Shown here: positions 8,571 to 17,583 of the stretch, piece after piece
How the letters are laid out: every line of letters begins with the position of its first letter
Numbering within the stretch: the first letter of the stretch is position 1
Assembly (NCBI GenBank): GCA_050260675.1
Contig: JBLNCN010000005.1
Coordinates: 434,001-498,000, forward strand
DNA: 64,000 bases
Source: JBBDIP01 sp050260675
Lineage (GTDB): Bacteria; Bacillota; Sulfobacillia; Fermentithermobacillales; Fermentithermobacillaceae
Direction of reading: 5' to 3'
The notes under the pieces: generated by a model
Database searches by the model: none
Told to the model about the DNA's origin: nothing
What the model saw: only the letters and a program-made list of their open reading frames with translations
Made by a program: the position numbers and the translations under genes

Positions 8571-9443
8571 CTAGAGGGACCGCGCATGCTGCATGGCTCG
8601 CGCAAAGAACCTACAGCCCATGTAGGACTGGAGGACTTCGAATCGCACTACCTCGAAGCCCGCGCGCTCCATTTCGGAACGGTAACCTGCCTCGTTCTTG
8701 AAGCGTCCCGGGAGTTTGGGGATGCGGACAGTGACGGGCGTGTCGCCGTTGTACGCCGCCCGCTCCTCCATAGTGGATAGATCCGGGCTGAAAATGTCCA
8801 TATACTGCTCGAATGATGTGACTGGCCCGGAATAGGCATCCTCCAGGTAAAGCTCGTTGAACATAGCCCAAGCGCCGCTCTTGAGCGCCCGCCGGAGTCC
8901 CGCCAGGTACCTCTCCCTGTCCCCGTCCACCACCAGCATGTGCAGGAACTTATTATCCACTGCAAGATCGAACTCAGCCTCAGGCAGGAAAGACAGTTCA
9001 GTCGCATCTGCCAGGACGAACTCGGTGAGGCCGCTTAGGCCTGCTCTCTCAAGTCGCAGGCGGGCCTTCTCTATGGCCGACGGAGCGAGGTCCACTCCCA
9101 CGTACCTGAAACCTTTACCGGTGAGGAGAACCGCCAGGTTGCCTTCACCGCAGCCAGGCTCCAAGACGCGGTCGGCCGCGGGATCCGCCCCGCAGAAGTT
9201 CAAGAAGGCCTCAAGACCTTCGACTTCCTCTTTCACCTCTGCAGGATGGTTCGACCAGTATTCGATACCCTGCCCGTATACAAGGCGGTACCTCTGTTCA
9301 TACGCCTCATAGTACTTCGACTCCGCGGTTTCGTGGCGCTTCTGCTCCGCGGTTTCGTGGCGCTTCTGCTCCGATGTCTCGTGGCGTTCTTGCTCCGAGA
9401 CATGACGCTTAGTTGGCGAGGGCTCATGCTGCTTGTTGTCCAC
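8571..9443 (-). CDS. Class I SAM-dependent methyltransferase with N-terminal octapeptide repeats
   Basis: A Rossmann methyltransferase core begins with motif I LEPGCGEGN (about residues 94-102), followed by the acidic residue in YVGVDLAPSA that binds the SAM ribose. The family uses SAM to methylate small molecules or proteins, and the substrate is unknown. The GTG at 9443 is preferred because GGAGGTGG lies 9 nt upstream. Longer frames would extend into the neighbouring gene. Residues about 12-45 are a charged run of an eight-residue repeat (ETAEQKRH), probably helical. The gene lies downstream of the DUF2935 gene on the same strand. Confidence 0.8.
   Translation of the reverse strand: MDNKQHEPSPTKRHVSEQERHETSEQKRHETAEQKRHETAESKYYEAYEQRYRLVYGQGIEYWSNHPAEVKEEVEGLEAFLNFCGADPAADRVLEPGCGEGNLAVLLTGKGFRYVGVDLAPSAIEKARLRLERAGLSGLTEFVLADATELSFLPEAEFDLAVDNKFLHMLVVDGDRERYLAGLRRALKSGAWAMFNELYLEDAYSGPVTSFEQYMDIFSPDLSTMEERAAYNGDTPVTVRIPKLPGRFKNEAGYRSEMERAGFEVVRFEVLQSYMGCRFFARAMQHARSL
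9321..9416 (-). repeat. 24-bp tandem repeat inside the methyltransferase gene
   Basis: Units start at 9321, 9345, 9369 and 9393. The first two are identical, the third has several changes and the fourth is degenerate. They encode the octapeptide ETAEQKRH and variants in frame. Confidence 0.88.
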
Positions 9444-9565
9444 GCAGGTCCACCTCCGGGTTATCGTCACACCAGAGGTGAATTCTCCCGAAGTAGGCAT
9501 CACCCCTCCGAAGGGCTCGGCTCCATCCGCCAACCGCCTCGGGCACGCCGGCTGCAGACCGCTGG

Positions 9566-10441
9566 CTACAGGCACGCCCCCGCCAGCGCCTCGATCACGA
9601 GCCGCGCATGCTCCGACTCCCTAGCCATGTGGTAGGCAAGCAGGGCTGGCTGAGTCCCCAGGAGCTGGTTGGCCTGACGGAGCTCATAGGTATCCCAGGC
9701 GAAATCGCGTTTGCCTATGGTGGCGCCGACAGCGTCCCTGCTAAACCTGGCCGCGACGGGCATTTCCGGAGGGTTGGCCTTAGCCATCTTCTTGAGGGCA
9801 CGGCCCTCGTGAGCCAGGTGCCGGAGTAGTTCCTCCCAGCTACGGGCTTCCTCCATGTACCTGAGTTGTACGGGATCTACCGCCTGCTGGAGCATTTGCG
9901 CGTGGCCCGCCTGGTCGTCGAGCCAGAAGTGCTCGGCACCCAGCAAGTTCACGAGCGGGCTCTTCGGGATTGCGGACATCAGGGGCTCAATGCACCGGTC
10001 CGGACTTGTGCCGATCGCGATAAACCTCTTTGCCTCGCCAATCATGTGCAAGAGAGTCGACGACGGTAGGCCCATGATCAGATCGCCGCCGATCACCATG
10101 TTCAGGAGCCGTTCTTTGTAGCGGAGCATGATCTGGGCTGCGCGCACTGCCTCATCCAGAACCGAGTTCCCTCTGCCCGGCGAAGGCCTTTCCAGAAGTC
10201 CGCAGAACAGGTCGGTGAGCCGCCTGGCCTCCGCGCTCAGGTCCGGCCTATCGCACGGCAGATTGGCTGCGATGAATATCCCGTGCTCCGCCAGCGTAAG
10301 CAGCCAGAACCGCAGGCCGGTGGCTTCCGCCGCAGGTATGCGGGCCGTAACGCACCCGAAGAACGGGGTGAGAGGAGTCAATCTCTCTATCCTGGGGCTC
10401 ATGGCCTCGATGTCGTCTGATATCACGCCTGTTTCGCTCAA
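9566..10441 (-). CDS. DUF2935 family protein (ferritin-like helical)
   Basis: The 291-residue protein has the two-fold pattern of DUF2935: FWLLTLAEH (45-53) in the first half and EHFWLDDQAGH (170-180) in the second, with Glu/His pairs spaced as in ferritin-like metal-binding helical bundles. DUF2935 proteins are found mainly in Bacillota and their role is not established. The start is TTG with GGAGGAG 8 nt upstream. The start is 62 bp from a divergent kinase-like gene, and the methyltransferase gene follows downstream. Confidence 0.75.
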   Translation of the reverse strand: MSETGVISDDIEAMSPRIERLTPLTPFFGCVTARIPAAEATGLRFWLLTLAEHGIFIAANLPCDRPDLSAEARRLTDLFCGLLERPSPGRGNSVLDEAVRAAQIMLRYKERLLNMVIGGDLIMGLPSSTLLHMIGEAKRFIAIGTSPDRCIEPLMSAIPKSPLVNLLGAEHFWLDDQAGHAQMLQQAVDPVQLRYMEEARSWEELLRHLAHEGRALKKMAKANPPEMPVAARFSRDAVGATIGKRDFAWDTYELRQANQLLGTQPALLAYHMARESEHARLVIEALAGACL

Positions 10442-10503
10442 CGGACACTCCTCCTCGCTCCCCCTCTTCCCAACACATTATGTAAACTAACCCGGCCCAG
10501 TGC

Positions 10504-11652
10504 ATGGCGATGGACTGCCTCCACCCTTGCCTTCAGGCTGCCGCAAGTGAAATACTCGTCGCGGAGGGACGAGTGTTGCTTCCATCTGAGGTCAACTGGG
10601 ACAATTGGAGCAGCTTTTTCACGAACCTTGACATGTGGCGCCGTCCTGTGGAACAGGTGCTCGCGCTGCTGGGGTTATCGCCTGTCTACATCCACCCCGG
10701 ATTTCCGGGCACTTCCGCTGCATTTGCGGTGGACTGCGCCCCGCTCGAGGCTACGTATCCCGTATCAGGTGTCTCCCGCGTGGTCGTGAAGTTCTACCCG
10801 CCCATGGTCCACAGGGACTTCCAGGCTGAGGTGTCGGTCCGGACCGCCCTTCAAGAAAGGGCCACCGTCGTGCCCTACCCGCGGATCCTGCTCTCTGGGA
10901 TACTCAGTGATAGGATCAACTGGCCGTACATCATCGAGGAGTTCCGCCCCGGGCGCGCTACCCGCGAGGTCTGGGTGGATTTGACCAGAGATGAAAGAGA
11001 CATCCTGTCCCGACGCTTGGCCGCGGTGCTCGCGGACCTCCACAGCACCCCCCTGAGCCTCCTACCCAGTATGAGCGGGGATATCGATTCGTGGCGGCAT
11101 CAAACCTGTCAGCGCCTCGATACCTGCATGGAACGGCTGACACGCGGGCCGGCGGGGCAGGAACGGCGCCTACCGGAGACGCTGCTCGCGGACCTGCGGG
11201 ACTTTGTCGAGAAGAACGGCAAGCGGTTAGTTGATTCGGTCGAGGCATCCTCTCTCCGCCTCATCCACAACGATTTGACCGAGGACCATCTGTTGATCGA
11301 AAAGGGACAAGAGGAAGGTGACCCATGGCGGATCAGCGCGCTGCTGGACTACGGCGACGCCAAGATCGGCCCGATTGAGGAGGAATGGGTGGTCTTATCG
11401 GCGGGAATGTTTGAAATGGATCCGATTGCGATGAGGGTGTTCCTCGGAGAATACCGCGATCTAACAGGGGCTGCGGCAGACTCGGTGTGCCCGGACAACC
11501 CGATCTTTCGCGAGAGAATGCTTCTCCTCACATTGACCCACCAGTTCTGCGGTGAGATCGTCCGCGAAGCAATGATAAGGGCCCGGGTCGACCCGTCAAC
11601 TGTGACGGACGCCCGGACCCTGATGGATGTGCTGTGGCCTATACTTGCCTAA
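10504..11652 (+). CDS. Aminoglycoside phosphotransferase-fold kinase-like protein
   Basis: The catalytic loop IHNDLTEDHLL (His254, Asp256) and the metal-binding LLDYGDAKIG near residue 282 fit the APH/choline kinase fold. The usual asparagine of the HxDxxxxN motif is replaced by histidine, so catalysis may be altered or absent. The real target (a sugar, an amine or a small metabolite) cannot be inferred. No clear ribosome-binding site precedes the ATG, and an ATG two codons downstream is an alternative. The last 14 bp overlap the convergent PLP-enzyme gene. Confidence 0.7.
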   Translation: MAMDCLHPCLQAAASEILVAEGRVLLPSEVNWDNWSSFFTNLDMWRRPVEQVLALLGLSPVYIHPGFPGTSAAFAVDCAPLEATYPVSGVSRVVVKFYPPMVHRDFQAEVSVRTALQERATVVPYPRILLSGILSDRINWPYIIEEFRPGRATREVWVDLTRDERDILSRRLAAVLADLHSTPLSLLPSMSGDIDSWRHQTCQRLDTCMERLTRGPAGQERRLPETLLADLRDFVEKNGKRLVDSVEASSLRLIHNDLTEDHLLIEKGQEEGDPWRISALLDYGDAKIGPIEEEWVVLSAGMFEMDPIAMRVFLGEYRDLTGAAADSVCPDNPIFRERMLLLTLTHQFCGEIVREAMIRARVDPSTVTDARTLMDVLWPILA

Positions 11653-12829
11653 GGGCCTCTGCGAAGTCCTGCTCGATGTCAGCGTAGTCCTCGATACCCA
11701 AGGAGACGCGTATGAGGCCCTCACCCACCCCCGAAGCCTCTCTCTCAGCCTGGGGTATACCCCTGTGAGAAGTCTTGGCGGGGTGACTGATGGTGGTCGA
11801 AACGCCTGCAAGGCTCGGGACAAGTTGAACCATCTCTAGGCTGTCTATCACCTTCCGCGCGCCTTCGAGCCCGCCCTGGACAGCGAAACTCAGCATCCCG
11901 CCGTACCCTCGGTCGAGGTACTTGTCGGCCAAGTCCTTGTACGGCGACGAAGGCAGCCCGGGATAGTGGACCTCTGACACCGTGGGATTCCGCGCGAGGA
12001 AGCCGGCCAGCGCAAGGGCGTTCTCGGAACACTTGCGGACCCGCAGATCAATGGTCCTTATCCCCCGCATGACGAGCCAGGCGTCGAAGGGCGAGGGCAC
12101 AGGGCCATATGTCGACGCGAGCGAGCGGATCTTCGCTACCAGCGCCGGATCCTTGCCCACGGCGATCCCGCCGGTTACGTCGCTGTGGCCGTTCAGGTAC
12201 TTGGTGCTGCTGTGGATGGACAGGTCCGCTCCGTGCGCAAGCGGCCTGCAGAGGACGGGAGACGCGAAGGTGTTGTCAACCGCAAGTATGGCGCCGGATT
12301 CGTGGGCGATGAACGCCAGAGCGCCCAGATCGGCGACCTCCATCAGCGGGTTGGAGACGGTCTCGCAGTACAGCATCCTGGTGTTGGGCTGCATTGCCGC
12401 CCTGACCTCTTCCAGATTATTGACGTCGACGAAGATCGTCGAGACCCCCCGCCTGGGCAATTCGTCGTGGAAGAAGGTGTATGTGCCTCCGTACAGAACC
12501 TTGGCTGAGACCACATGGTCGCCCGCCGTGAGGACGGACAGGGCCGAGACAGTGATAGCAGCCATGCCCGAAGCAAACGCAACGGCTCCAGCCCCACCTT
12601 CGAGGCTGTTTACCGTCTCCTCCAGGAGGTCGATGCCTGGATTGCGCATCCGGGAGTACACGTAGCCCTGGGAGCGTCCCTCCCACACCTCATCAAGTTG
12701 AGACAGGGTATCGAACGAGAACACCGATGCAGCGTAGATCGGCGGGACCTTCGGCATGGTCACTGACTCAGGGACCTTGGTACCCGCGTGAACCGCTGTC
12801 GTCGCGATGCCCTTGGGACTTCGCTTCAT
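11639..12829 (-). CDS. Cystathionine gamma-lyase/synthase family PLP enzyme
   Basis: This fold-type I PLP enzyme of the Cys/Met metabolism family has the lysine in SSTKYLNGHSDVTGG (Lys210) and the phosphate-binding block ASGMAA. Family members make or break cystathionine or cleave methionine, and sequence alone does not separate them. The ATG at 12829 is preferred over the TTG at 12838 because GGAAGGA sits 9 nt before it. Its position 15 bp downstream of a cysteine-synthase-like gene matches the mccA-mccB arrangement of reverse transsulfuration (homocysteine to cysteine). A methionine biosynthetic role (metB) is the alternative. Confidence 0.85.
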   Translation of the reverse strand: MKRSPKGIATTAVHAGTKVPESVTMPKVPPIYAASVFSFDTLSQLDEVWEGRSQGYVYSRMRNPGIDLLEETVNSLEGGAGAVAFASGMAAITVSALSVLTAGDHVVSAKVLYGGTYTFFHDELPRRGVSTIFVDVNNLEEVRAAMQPNTRMLYCETVSNPLMEVADLGALAFIAHESGAILAVDNTFASPVLCRPLAHGADLSIHSSTKYLNGHSDVTGGIAVGKDPALVAKIRSLASTYGPVPSPFDAWLVMRGIRTIDLRVRKCSENALALAGFLARNPTVSEVHYPGLPSSPYKDLADKYLDRGYGGMLSFAVQGGLEGARKVIDSLEMVQLVPSLAGVSTTISHPAKTSHRGIPQAEREASGVGEGLIRVSLGIEDYADIEQDFAEALRQV

Positions 12830-12844
12830 GATGGCCAATCCTTC

Positions 12845-13783
12845 CTACTGGGTTTCCCCAAACAGAGCCGTGGACAGGTATTTCTCGCCCCCGTCAGGTA
12901 TCACGGTCACGATGCGATGGCCCTCTCCAAGTTCCTTGGCCATCTTGAGGGCGGCAAACACGTTGGTCCCGCTTGAGACGCCGCAGAAGATGCCTTCCTC
13001 TCTCGCCAGCCTTCGGGCCACTGCCAGGGCCTCGGCGTCAGTGACCAGGATCGCCCGGTCGATGACCGATTTGTCCAGGATGTCCGGCAGCACGCCGTCG
13101 CCTATCCCTTCCTGTACGTGGAACCCGAAGGGCAGATCCACCATAAGCGAGGCTTGGTCCGGTTCCGCCGCCACGACTGTAATCCCCGGGACGCTGGCCT
13201 TAAGTGCCCGTCCAGTCCCGCTTATCGTGCCGCCGGTGCCGATCCCTGCGATGAAGACGTCGAGCTTACCTTCGGTCTGCTCGAGGATCTCCTGGGCGGT
13301 AGTATCGCGGTGAGCGCAACAGTTATTCTGGTTCTCGAACTGGCAGGCGCGGAACGCTCCCTTGGTTGACTCCGCGAACGCCTTGGACTCGGAGATGCAG
13401 ATCTCAAGCGTCTCTTTGATGTCCTTGCCGAGCGGAGTAAGCCGCACTTCTGCTCCATATGCCTTCAGCACCTTGCGACGCTCCAGACTCATGGACTCCG
13501 GCATGAACACCACAACGCGATACCCCTTCACCGCGCCGATCATCGCCAGCGCGATTCCCTGATTGCCGCTGCTTGCTTCCACGATGGTGGAGCCCGGCCC
13601 AAGCCTGCCGTCCTTCTCGGCCTCTTCAATCATGCGGAGCGCCGGCCGGGCCTTGATGCTGCCGCCGGGGTTCACTGACTCAATCTTTACCAGGATCTCC
13701 GCGCTGCCCTTCTCCGGCAGTCGTCGAAGCCGTACCATGGGCGTATGCCCGATGGCCTCCAGAATGCTGTTGTACACCGCCAC
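12845..13783 (-). CDS. Cysteine synthase / cystathionine beta-synthase-like enzyme
   Basis: This 312-residue fold-type II PLP enzyme has the lysine in NPGGSIKAR (Lys44), the substrate loop SSGNQG (71-76) and GTGGTISGTGR near residue 180. It is the length of O-acetylserine sulfhydrylase. Two things differ from ordinary CysK: the substrate loop has Gln where SSGNTG has Thr, and a QNNCCAHRDTT segment replaces the usual NPANPEAH-type sequence. These changes and the adjacent cystathionine lyase-like gene favour an MccA-type O-acetylserine-dependent cystathionine beta-synthase. The start is GTG behind GGAGGA. Confidence 0.85.
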   Translation of the reverse strand: MAVYNSILEAIGHTPMVRLRRLPEKGSAEILVKIESVNPGGSIKARPALRMIEEAEKDGRLGPGSTIVEASSGNQGIALAMIGAVKGYRVVVFMPESMSLERRKVLKAYGAEVRLTPLGKDIKETLEICISESKAFAESTKGAFRACQFENQNNCCAHRDTTAQEILEQTEGKLDVFIAGIGTGGTISGTGRALKASVPGITVVAAEPDQASLMVDLPFGFHVQEGIGDGVLPDILDKSVIDRAILVTDAEALAVARRLAREEGIFCGVSSGTNVFAALKMAKELGEGHRIVTVIPDGGEKYLSTALFGETQ

Positions 13784-13961
13784 GTTACAGTCCTCCGATG
13801 CATCGAGTATTGGGTCGCCTAGGGCGAGATTCAGTAGGCAGACTGGGTTTCTACAACATGCCGGAGTTCTCCTTCAGTTGCGGCGCGCGCTGTTGCGTGT
13901 GCCGCACTTACCAGAACGACGATTAGGACTCAGGTCCCTGTTGGTGAAAAAAAGGTGGCGC

Positions 13962-14810
13962 TCAGCGCTGCCAACCAAAGGCGGCAAAAAGCAGGGGGGC
14001 GCCGAATGACGCCCAGAAACCCGCGATGGCGTAGCGAGCGATGTCGGCAGCGGCTGTATCGGGGAACACCATTTTGAGGCCGAACCGGATCCCGAAAAGG
14101 ACTCCCAACCCCAATACCACTTTGAACACGTTGGCCGGGAAGGAGGCGCGCTCGTCCCACCCCAGGTAGCGCTCCTCAAGGAGGCGCCCCACAGGGAAGC
14201 CGAGCATAAAACCTATCACGATGAGGGCGTCATGTTCCCTGTACAAAAGGTACATCGCTGCCGGAAAGATCAGAGCGCATGCGAGCCTCACCCCAAACGG
14301 CAACCGGAGGTTTGCCCATAGGGCACAAGCGGCGTTATAGAGCACAAGCAGGACAACTCCGAGGACGAAGCCGCCCAAGATATCGATGGGCCAGTGAAGG
14401 TTCATGTAGATCCGCGACAACGAAACCAGAACCGTGAGGACCGCTGCTGCAAACCAGACCCACTTCCTCTTCACTTCCAGCGCAAGCTGTCCCCAGAACA
14501 CCGTGCTGCTCTCCGCGTGCCCGCTGGGAAATGAATAGCCCGGGCCGGTCTCCGGGTGAAGGACCTCGGCGCCCGGTGAAGGCTGGGGCCGTGGCGTATG
14601 AAAGGTCGCCTTCAGCGCGTTCTTGGTCCAGTCGCCGAATAGGAACACCAGCGCCAAGCGGTATCCGGCCCTCTTATTCCACGTCCAGTACAAGACCGGC
14701 AGAACCGCTATGAAGAACCATCCGGTCCCAAGCAAGGTCATGTAGTAGAAGAATGCGTCGAGAACGGGGCACCGGAATCGCTGCAGAAAGACAGCCCAGT
14801 CGTTGATCAT
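13962..14810 (-). CDS. PAP2-family membrane phosphatase
   Basis: All three PAP2 phosphatase motifs are present: KATFHTPRP (67-75), PSGH (95-98) and SRIYMNLHWPID (132-143), embedded in about six membrane spans. Family members dephosphorylate lipid phosphates such as undecaprenyl pyrophosphate or phosphatidate at the outer face of the membrane. The ATG at 14810 is chosen because it overlaps the upstream stop (ATGA), so translation is coupled to the isomerase gene. It is the last gene of the leftward cluster. The 178 bp beyond it, up to the cysteine-synthase-like gene, hold no clear terminator. Confidence 0.88.
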   Translation of the reverse strand: MINDWAVFLQRFRCPVLDAFFYYMTLLGTGWFFIAVLPVLYWTWNKRAGYRLALVFLFGDWTKNALKATFHTPRPQPSPGAEVLHPETGPGYSFPSGHAESSTVFWGQLALEVKRKWVWFAAAVLTVLVSLSRIYMNLHWPIDILGGFVLGVVLLVLYNAACALWANLRLPFGVRLACALIFPAAMYLLYREHDALIVIGFMLGFPVGRLLEERYLGWDERASFPANVFKVVLGLGVLFGIRFGLKMVFPDTAAADIARYAIAGFWASFGAPLLFAAFGWQR

Positions 14811-15661
14811 CCGGAGCCCGCCTCCGCCCGTCTGGTAGTTTCTGACATATTGGCGGCCGGGACCGGGATCTCCTGCAGCCATGCGTCCAGCTTATGGAGT
14901 GCCCGGCGTATCTCCGTCTCCCCTATGGCCGGGACCCCGGTGGGTTCGAGTGTTACCGGACCGGCGTAGCCGCCGGCTGCGATCCCTTTGACCACGGATT
15001 CGGCATCGAAGCCGGGTCCCATGTTGGTCCTGCCCAGCGTCACGTCACCGTCTCCGCCTATCTCGACTCGAGTCTGCACGTGAACGTTGTTCACGCGCGT
15101 CTTCTGCTGCTCGAATAGTCGCCACGAATTCTCGAGACATGCCCACTGGGTATCCAGGGTGACAGCGACTCCTGGGCAGCCTCGAAGGACTTCCGGAAGG
15201 AGAGCGGAATGGCCGGGGATAGCCTCTACACTGAGGCTAACGCCGCTCCGGGAGTACGCCTCAAAGTAGCGACAAAGGTTTTCCGTCATAACACTCTGGC
15301 TGAACTGCGATAGCCGCAGGTCCCAAGCGTGGACGACAGCGACCCGCGCGCCCGCCTCGAGTGCCGCGCTCAGGCACTCATCCATCAGACTTTGGACCGC
15401 CTCCCCGCACCCGGGTGTCGACAGGAGCCGCTCGCTCTCGGGAGGGAGGTGAACTGAATTGACTGTGACCCCGGCTTCTCTCACTCGCCTCGCCACAGAG
15501 GGCATGTCGCCTTCATCCCACTCCTGCCATAGCCGGAGTTCCACGACGGGCCACGCCAGCTTGCGGATGCCCTCTAGCATTGCCCCCACATTCCAGTACC
15601 GTCCCCCACCCAGGGGGGCGAGCGACCCTGTTGAGCACTGAACGGTTGCGCGTACCGGCAT
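14807..15661 (-). CDS. Sugar phosphate isomerase/epimerase-like TIM barrel (AP endonuclease family 2 fold)
   Basis: The 284-residue protein shows the family pattern of alternating strands with metal-ligand candidates: VELRLWQEWD, NSVHLPPE, VVHAWDL, SVEAIPGH, VTLDTQW, NVHVQTR and VTLEPTG. Such proteins act on sugars, inosose or hydroxypyruvate-like compounds, or as endonuclease IV. The length and context favour a metabolic isomerase. GAGAGG precedes the ATG. The upstream gene (a 2-hydroxyacid dehydrogenase) ends 9 bp away and the downstream PAP2 gene overlaps by 4 bp, so it sits mid-operon. The substrate is unknown. Confidence 0.75.
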   Translation of the reverse strand: MPVRATVQCSTGSLAPLGGGRYWNVGAMLEGIRKLAWPVVELRLWQEWDEGDMPSVARRVREAGVTVNSVHLPPESERLLSTPGCGEAVQSLMDECLSAALEAGARVAVVHAWDLRLSQFSQSVMTENLCRYFEAYSRSGVSLSVEAIPGHSALLPEVLRGCPGVAVTLDTQWACLENSWRLFEQQKTRVNNVHVQTRVEIGGDGDVTLGRTNMGPGFDAESVVKGIAAGGYAGPVTLEPTGVPAIGETEIRRALHKLDAWLQEIPVPAANMSETTRRAEAGSG

Positions 15662-15670
15662 GGCGCCTCT

Positions 15671-16651
15671 CTACCTCACCGCTTCAGGGTTTACCGGGGT
15701 CACCGGCCTACCGCGCAGCAGGTACTCGCGGATGTTCTCGGCAGCGAGCGCCGCCATCCTGACGCGCGTTGCCACTGAGGCGCTCCCGATGTGCGGGAGG
15801 AGCACCACATTGTCCAGCGTGCGGAGGGGACTATCCATAGGGAGCGGCTCGCGCTCGAACACGTCGAGTCCGGCCGCCCAGATCTTCTTTGCGGATAGCG
15901 CCCGGTAGAGTGCGTCTTCGTCAACTACCGGCCCGCGGGACGTGTTCACCAGGACAGCGGTTGGCTTCATGAGGCCGAGCTCTCGCTCTCCTATGAGGTG
16001 GAACGTATCCTGGGTCAGGGGGAGGTGCAACGAGACGAAATCGGACTCCCGCAGGAGATCATCCAGGCTGCAGTACTCTGCCCCGGTCTTCGACTCTGCG
16101 TCTTCCGCCCGGTTACGCGAGTAATACAGGATGCGCATCCCGAACCCTCTGGCCCTTTGGGCGACGGCCTGCCCTATCCGCCCCAGCCCAACAATGCCCA
16201 GCGTGGAACCGTGCACGTCCTGCCCTGTCAGGAACATAGGAGACCACGCCCGCCAGCGGTCCTCGGCAACAACGCGCATCGCTTCGGGAAGCCGCCTCCC
16301 CGCAGCGAGGATGAGCGCGAGAGCCAAGTCGGCGGTGGATTCAGTCAGCACCCCCGGTGTATTGGTGACGACTATGCCGCGCTCCGTACACGCAGGAACA
16401 TCGACGTTGTCGTATCCCACCGCCATATTGGCAACGATCCTGAGCCGGGGTGCTGCCTCGAGGAGATCCCGATCCACTTTCTCGGTGAGAAGGCACAGGA
16501 GGGCATCCGCATTGGACGCCTCTCGGAGCAGCGCGTCCCTCGAAATGGGTTCATCCGCCTCCGGCCACATGCGAACATCGAAGTGGGTACGGAGGACGGC
16601 TATGGCTTCATCCGGAAGCCGCCGCGTCACAAAGACTGCATGCCTCGTCAT
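15671..16651 (-). CDS. D-isomer-specific 2-hydroxyacid dehydrogenase
   Basis: The NAD(P)-binding GLGRIG (155-160), the family block NTSRGPVVDED and the catalytic PHIGSAS histidine near residue 280 are all present in 326 residues. It most resembles glyoxylate/hydroxypyruvate reductases, which reduce 2-oxoacids to D-2-hydroxyacids in the cytoplasm. The start is the ATG at 16651, which overlaps the stop of the upstream transporter gene (ATGA). The longer frame back to 16756 lies inside that gene and is rejected. The neighbouring TIM-barrel isomerase could share a hydroxypyruvate-like substrate, but that is speculation. Confidence 0.9.
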   Translation of the reverse strand: MTRHAVFVTRRLPDEAIAVLRTHFDVRMWPEADEPISRDALLREASNADALLCLLTEKVDRDLLEAAPRLRIVANMAVGYDNVDVPACTERGIVVTNTPGVLTESTADLALALILAAGRRLPEAMRVVAEDRWRAWSPMFLTGQDVHGSTLGIVGLGRIGQAVAQRARGFGMRILYYSRNRAEDAESKTGAEYCSLDDLLRESDFVSLHLPLTQDTFHLIGERELGLMKPTAVLVNTSRGPVVDEDALYRALSAKKIWAAGLDVFEREPLPMDSPLRTLDNVVLLPHIGSASVATRVRMAALAAENIREYLLRGRPVTPVNPEAVR

Positions 16652-17583
16652 GACTGTGCCACCGCTTTCGCCGGTTTTCTCAAATGGGCTGCCATCCGCA
16701 CCAGGGTCACCCCCGCCAGGATCACCGCCGCCCCCGCGACCTTCCGGGCGTTCCACGTCTCACCCAGGATGAAGTAGGCGAATACTCCCGTCCAGACAGG
16801 GTTCAAATTGCTGAAGACTGCCGTACTCGCCGGCCCCGAAGACTTCACGCCCCTGTTCCAAAGGATGTAGGAGAAGGCGTTGGCGAGCGTGCCTGACAGG
16901 ACAAGCTCGGTCCAGTGCAGAGCGGAGGGAGCGGACCAGTCGGCGCGCAGGAGTTCGCCTACGGAGAGTGGGACCATCAGGACGGCTCCCGCCACCATCG
17001 TCCAGGCGGTGAACGCAAGTGGGCTCATGCGCTTGGTGAGGTCGGCGGCGAATATGGTGCACAGGCACCAACCGATGGTGCCCGAAAGGGTCGTAAGGTC
17101 TCCGGCAAGGCTGCCTCCCCCAAGCCCCGAGAGCCCGCCTGCCCCGCCCGCGACGATCAGCGCGACGCCGCACATGGTAAGCAGCACGCCGCTCCACATC
17201 CTGCCGTTCATCCTCTGTTTCCCGGTGAAGTGGCTGAGGACCGCAGTGGTGGCGGGCATTGTGGCCAGGACAAACGAGGTGTTGGACGCCGAAGACAGGG
17301 CTATGCCCTTGATGAAGAGGTACTGGTACAGGGTATTCCCGAGAAAGCCGGCCAGGATGACTTTGGGCCAGTCCGCCCGGGACGGCACTTCCATGTTGCC
17401 TGAAGCCTTTAGGACTAGGAGCAACAGCGAAGCGGCGAGGGAAAGCCTTATCACGTTGAACTGGAGCGGCGTGAAGCCTGACAGCGCGTCCTTGACGGCT
17501 ATCCCGTTGATGCCCCAGATAAACGACACAAGCAAGAGTTCAAGGTTGCTGCGGGTCACTCTATCACCGGCTCGACAAGGCAT
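16648..17583 (-). CDS. EamA/DMT family transporter
   Basis: About 310 residues with ten predicted membrane segments in two five-span halves, the layout of drug/metabolite transporters of the EamA type. Related exporters move amino acids, purines or metabolites, and no substrate can be assigned. The first ATG (17583) overlaps the upstream gene by 20 bp. A GTG at 17559 (GTGACCCGC), with GGTGAT in front, is an equally good start and would shorten the protein by eight residues. The downstream dehydrogenase start overlaps the stop. Confidence 0.85.
   Translation of the reverse strand: MPCRAGDRVTRSNLELLLVSFIWGINGIAVKDALSGFTPLQFNVIRLSLAASLLLLVLKASGNMEVPSRADWPKVILAGFLGNTLYQYLFIKGIALSSASNTSFVLATMPATTAVLSHFTGKQRMNGRMWSGVLLTMCGVALIVAGGAGGLSGLGGGSLAGDLTTLSGTIGWCLCTIFAADLTKRMSPLAFTAWTMVAGAVLMVPLSVGELLRADWSAPSALHWTELVLSGTLANAFSYILWNRGVKSSGPASTAVFSNLNPVWTGVFAYFILGETWNARKVAGAAVILAGVTLVRMAAHLRKPAKAVAQS

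Noticed and set aside
13784..13961. SAM riboswitch or T-box upstream of the cysteine-synthase-like gene
   Set aside because: The conserved SAM-I and T-box sequence blocks are not present on the minus strand here.
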